NCBI GenBank assembly: GCA_961205875.1
Contig: OY540817.1
Location: forward strand, 15,659,001 to 15,723,000
DNA length: 64,000 nt
Source: Sialis fuliginosa
Taxonomy: Eukaryota; Arthropoda; Insecta; Megaloptera; Sialidae
Direction: 5' to 3'
Every line of letters starts with the position of its first letter. Within the stretch, counting starts at the first letter, position 1. Both the position numbers and the translations under genes were made by a program. Shown here piece by piece: positions 61,851-64,000 of the stretch. Under the pieces are notes generated by a model. That model saw nothing but the letters and a program-made list of their open reading frames with translations, had not been told where the DNA came from and did not search any database.

Positions 61851-64000
61851 CATTTTTTTCAGCCCATGTAGTATATTAAAATTTTATATTAAAATCAAGT
61901 TAACATTTTGAGAAATGTTGATTTTGTATGGGTAGATATCACTTTCCGTTTACTTCGTATCATATTTATACATTATATAGATATTTATAAAAAATCTAAA
62001 ATACCCTTGAGCACTTTATGATTGCGCCTCTGCATAATGACAAAATAATTAATTATATGTTATTATCGTGTTGAGTAATAATGATACACTAATTTTAAAT
62101 TATATTCAAAAGAAATTAAAATCGTAAAAATCAATAAGGTGTATGAATTGAATAGTATTTGACGCATTTGCTATAAAAACCATTGTAAACAAAACACATT
62201 ATGTTAATTAATTACTTGTAAATACATAGAATGTAAGAGACTTGTTATTATATGCAGAAAATACTAGTAAATGAAATAAACATTGAGTGAGACGATGCGG
62301 GCACTAAAGACCTCTGATAGCTTAACCTTACTATTATAAATCATTCATTTACTATTAATTATATGAAAGTAATTATATATATTTAATAGTGTATTGAATT
62401 AATTAATATATATGTACTATTTTGGTCTGTGGTTCAAATTCGACCAATATTTTACTTGCCTTAACGGCAACATACAAACATGATTTTTTGTGTGCACATC
62501 TATGGCACAGTACTTAACCTAACTCAACCTGCTTTTAAAACAAAATTCTTGTAACAAATATTCATTTTTATGAAAAAGTACAAGCGCTGTGAAGCCAGTC
62601 CCCAGAGCTATAAAATGTATTAGGAAAGTCTACGATTTTTCAAATTTTGCTTCTTTATCTGCGACCCTATCGCGAAATCCATCAAAACTGTAAGTACTTT
62701 TTTGTTCTATATAAAATTACAAATAAAATAAAAATGAACTCGTTATGTTTATTTGTTCATGAGATTTGGTCAATCAATCATTTTAGTTTTGATCTGTTAT
62801 TTATGGAATGCTCACACAAGCTAATGGTTCACGGAGACCCAATTTTACGACGACATATCTCCGGTTCTATTAGTGGTAGAGAGTTTAATTTGGGTTCATT
62901 TTATTCATAATGTAGTCTAGTATAAATTAAGTTCTATGAATTTTTATCAGAATCGTTCAAAAAAATATGCGAGATGATATACAAAAAAAATGACATTTTC
63001 GGTGATTTTTGAGCATTTTGGGAAAGGGGGGAGGGTAAATATCGCCCAGGGCGCCAGACTTGCTAAGGCCAGCTCTGATTGTAGAGTATTTTCTTCTGAT
63101 ATAGGCATCCACTAACAATAAAAAGGGTGGTTTTAAACTTGGTGTTAAACTTCTTTCTAGTTTTAATATACGTTTATCTACACAACTACTTATTTTATAA
63201 AGGTGAATTTCAGGCAAACTAATCTTCTGTTAAAATGAAAACATTCGTGTGTTACGATTTTTCAAGGTTCAATAGGGGTAAAAAATTCTTTCAGACTAAC
63301 AGTACAGTTGTTATTAGATTTTAAATATTACATAAATTTATTAAAAACGAATTGAATGCGAGCGAAATCGCAGGCGGGTAGCTAGTAATAAATAAAATAC
63401 ATTTTCACGCGTTTACTAAACGAATTTTATCATGAAAAAATATTTGAAATAGAATTGAAACATTTTCTATATTATACACATAGAATGAATTGTATTTACA
63501 AATCATTAAAATATTTAAAAATATTTGTCTTTTCTTTATTTCTGATGTTAATCCCACCATAAACATTTACATAAAAAAGTAAACACGTGTCGATTGATAT
63601 CGATATTATTAAAGTTATAAATAAAACTAAAACAATAAACAATAAAATATTATCGCTTAGTTTTTCATACTTATTTATATTTGTTATCAGTGCAATATGT
63701 TGCATTTAAAAATAAACTAAATAAAACAGTGATAATTTTATCTTGGCCCATGCAGTAATTAGGTATTGTACTCTTGGTAAGATTGTATACTATCGTTCAT
63801 ACAGATAAGTATATTATGTAACATATTTTTAGGTCGGTAAAATCATTAAAATTATTAAAATTATCATTAATTAAAAACTAGAATATTTAGTTTGTGGTTT
63901 GGCAACTTTATCATAATTTTAAGTAGATAATTATTTACGAATATTTTCACTTTTTTGAATATGCGATTATGTATTATGGTTTTCCTTGTTTTTATTATTG

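Larger units (their letters stand above)
47924..64000. other. Repeat-rich region with no coding exon found
   Basis: If the unrecognised gene continues this is its intron. It holds repeat families R1 and R2, the tandem 20-mer, several palindromes, a sequence resembling the reverse of the AGCTGTGCCCGCG start at 63361-63390, and the mariner remnant. I could not find an exon that continues the frame from 47923. Confidence 0.5.

Noticed and set aside
1..64000. CRISPR arrays, bacterial operons, rRNA genes or an intact autonomous transposon
   Set aside because: None is present: no regularly spaced repeats with unique spacers, no long transposase or reverse transcriptase frame, no rRNA sequence recognised.

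Overview
This window is AT-rich eukaryotic nuclear DNA, almost certainly from an arthropod and probably an insect. Genes are split by GT-AG introns, there is no bacterial operon structure, and the repeats are of arthropod type: short hAT-like, pogo-like and foldback elements, a mariner remnant, and repeats beginning AGCTGTGCCCGCGGCTTCGCTCG-like. I cannot name the species.

Layout, all genes on the + strand. (1) 1-16520: the last seven exons of a large gene whose 5' part lies left of the window. They join in one frame to about 484 residues plus a stop. The product looks like the long acidic, Ser/Pro/His-rich cytoplasmic tail of a single-pass adhesion receptor. A Fat-type atypical cadherin is my best guess, but this is not proven. 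These exons are strikingly GC-rich. (2) 16521-23659: gene-free, with a tandem repeat of about 120 bp near 18.0-18.75 kb. (3) 23660-34973: a complete rotatin gene (RTTN; the Drosophila counterpart is ana3). I resolved 29 exons whose phases all agree and which give 2222 codons plus a stop, close to the length known for vertebrate rotatin. A possible alternative last exon lies at 38247-38304. (4) 38547-47923: the first three coding exons of a third gene that I do not recognise. Its remainder is beyond what I can find. (5) 47924-64000: no coding exon seen, only repeats, palindromes and a decayed mariner transposase.

The genes do not form a pathway. Rotatin acts at centrioles and ciliary bases; gene 1 would act at the cell surface.

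The most interesting non-coding content is a set of hammerhead-ribozyme-like motifs. One sits in each arm of a palindromic element at 13.8-14.4 kb, and one copy is split in its stem II loop by a younger foldback element that left a 3-bp target duplication. A further motif lies in a rotatin intron at 33.7 kb. Also notable are a 740-bp palindrome, a 536-bp palindrome with a tRNA-like sequence at its centre, and several short transposons with clear terminal repeats and target duplications.
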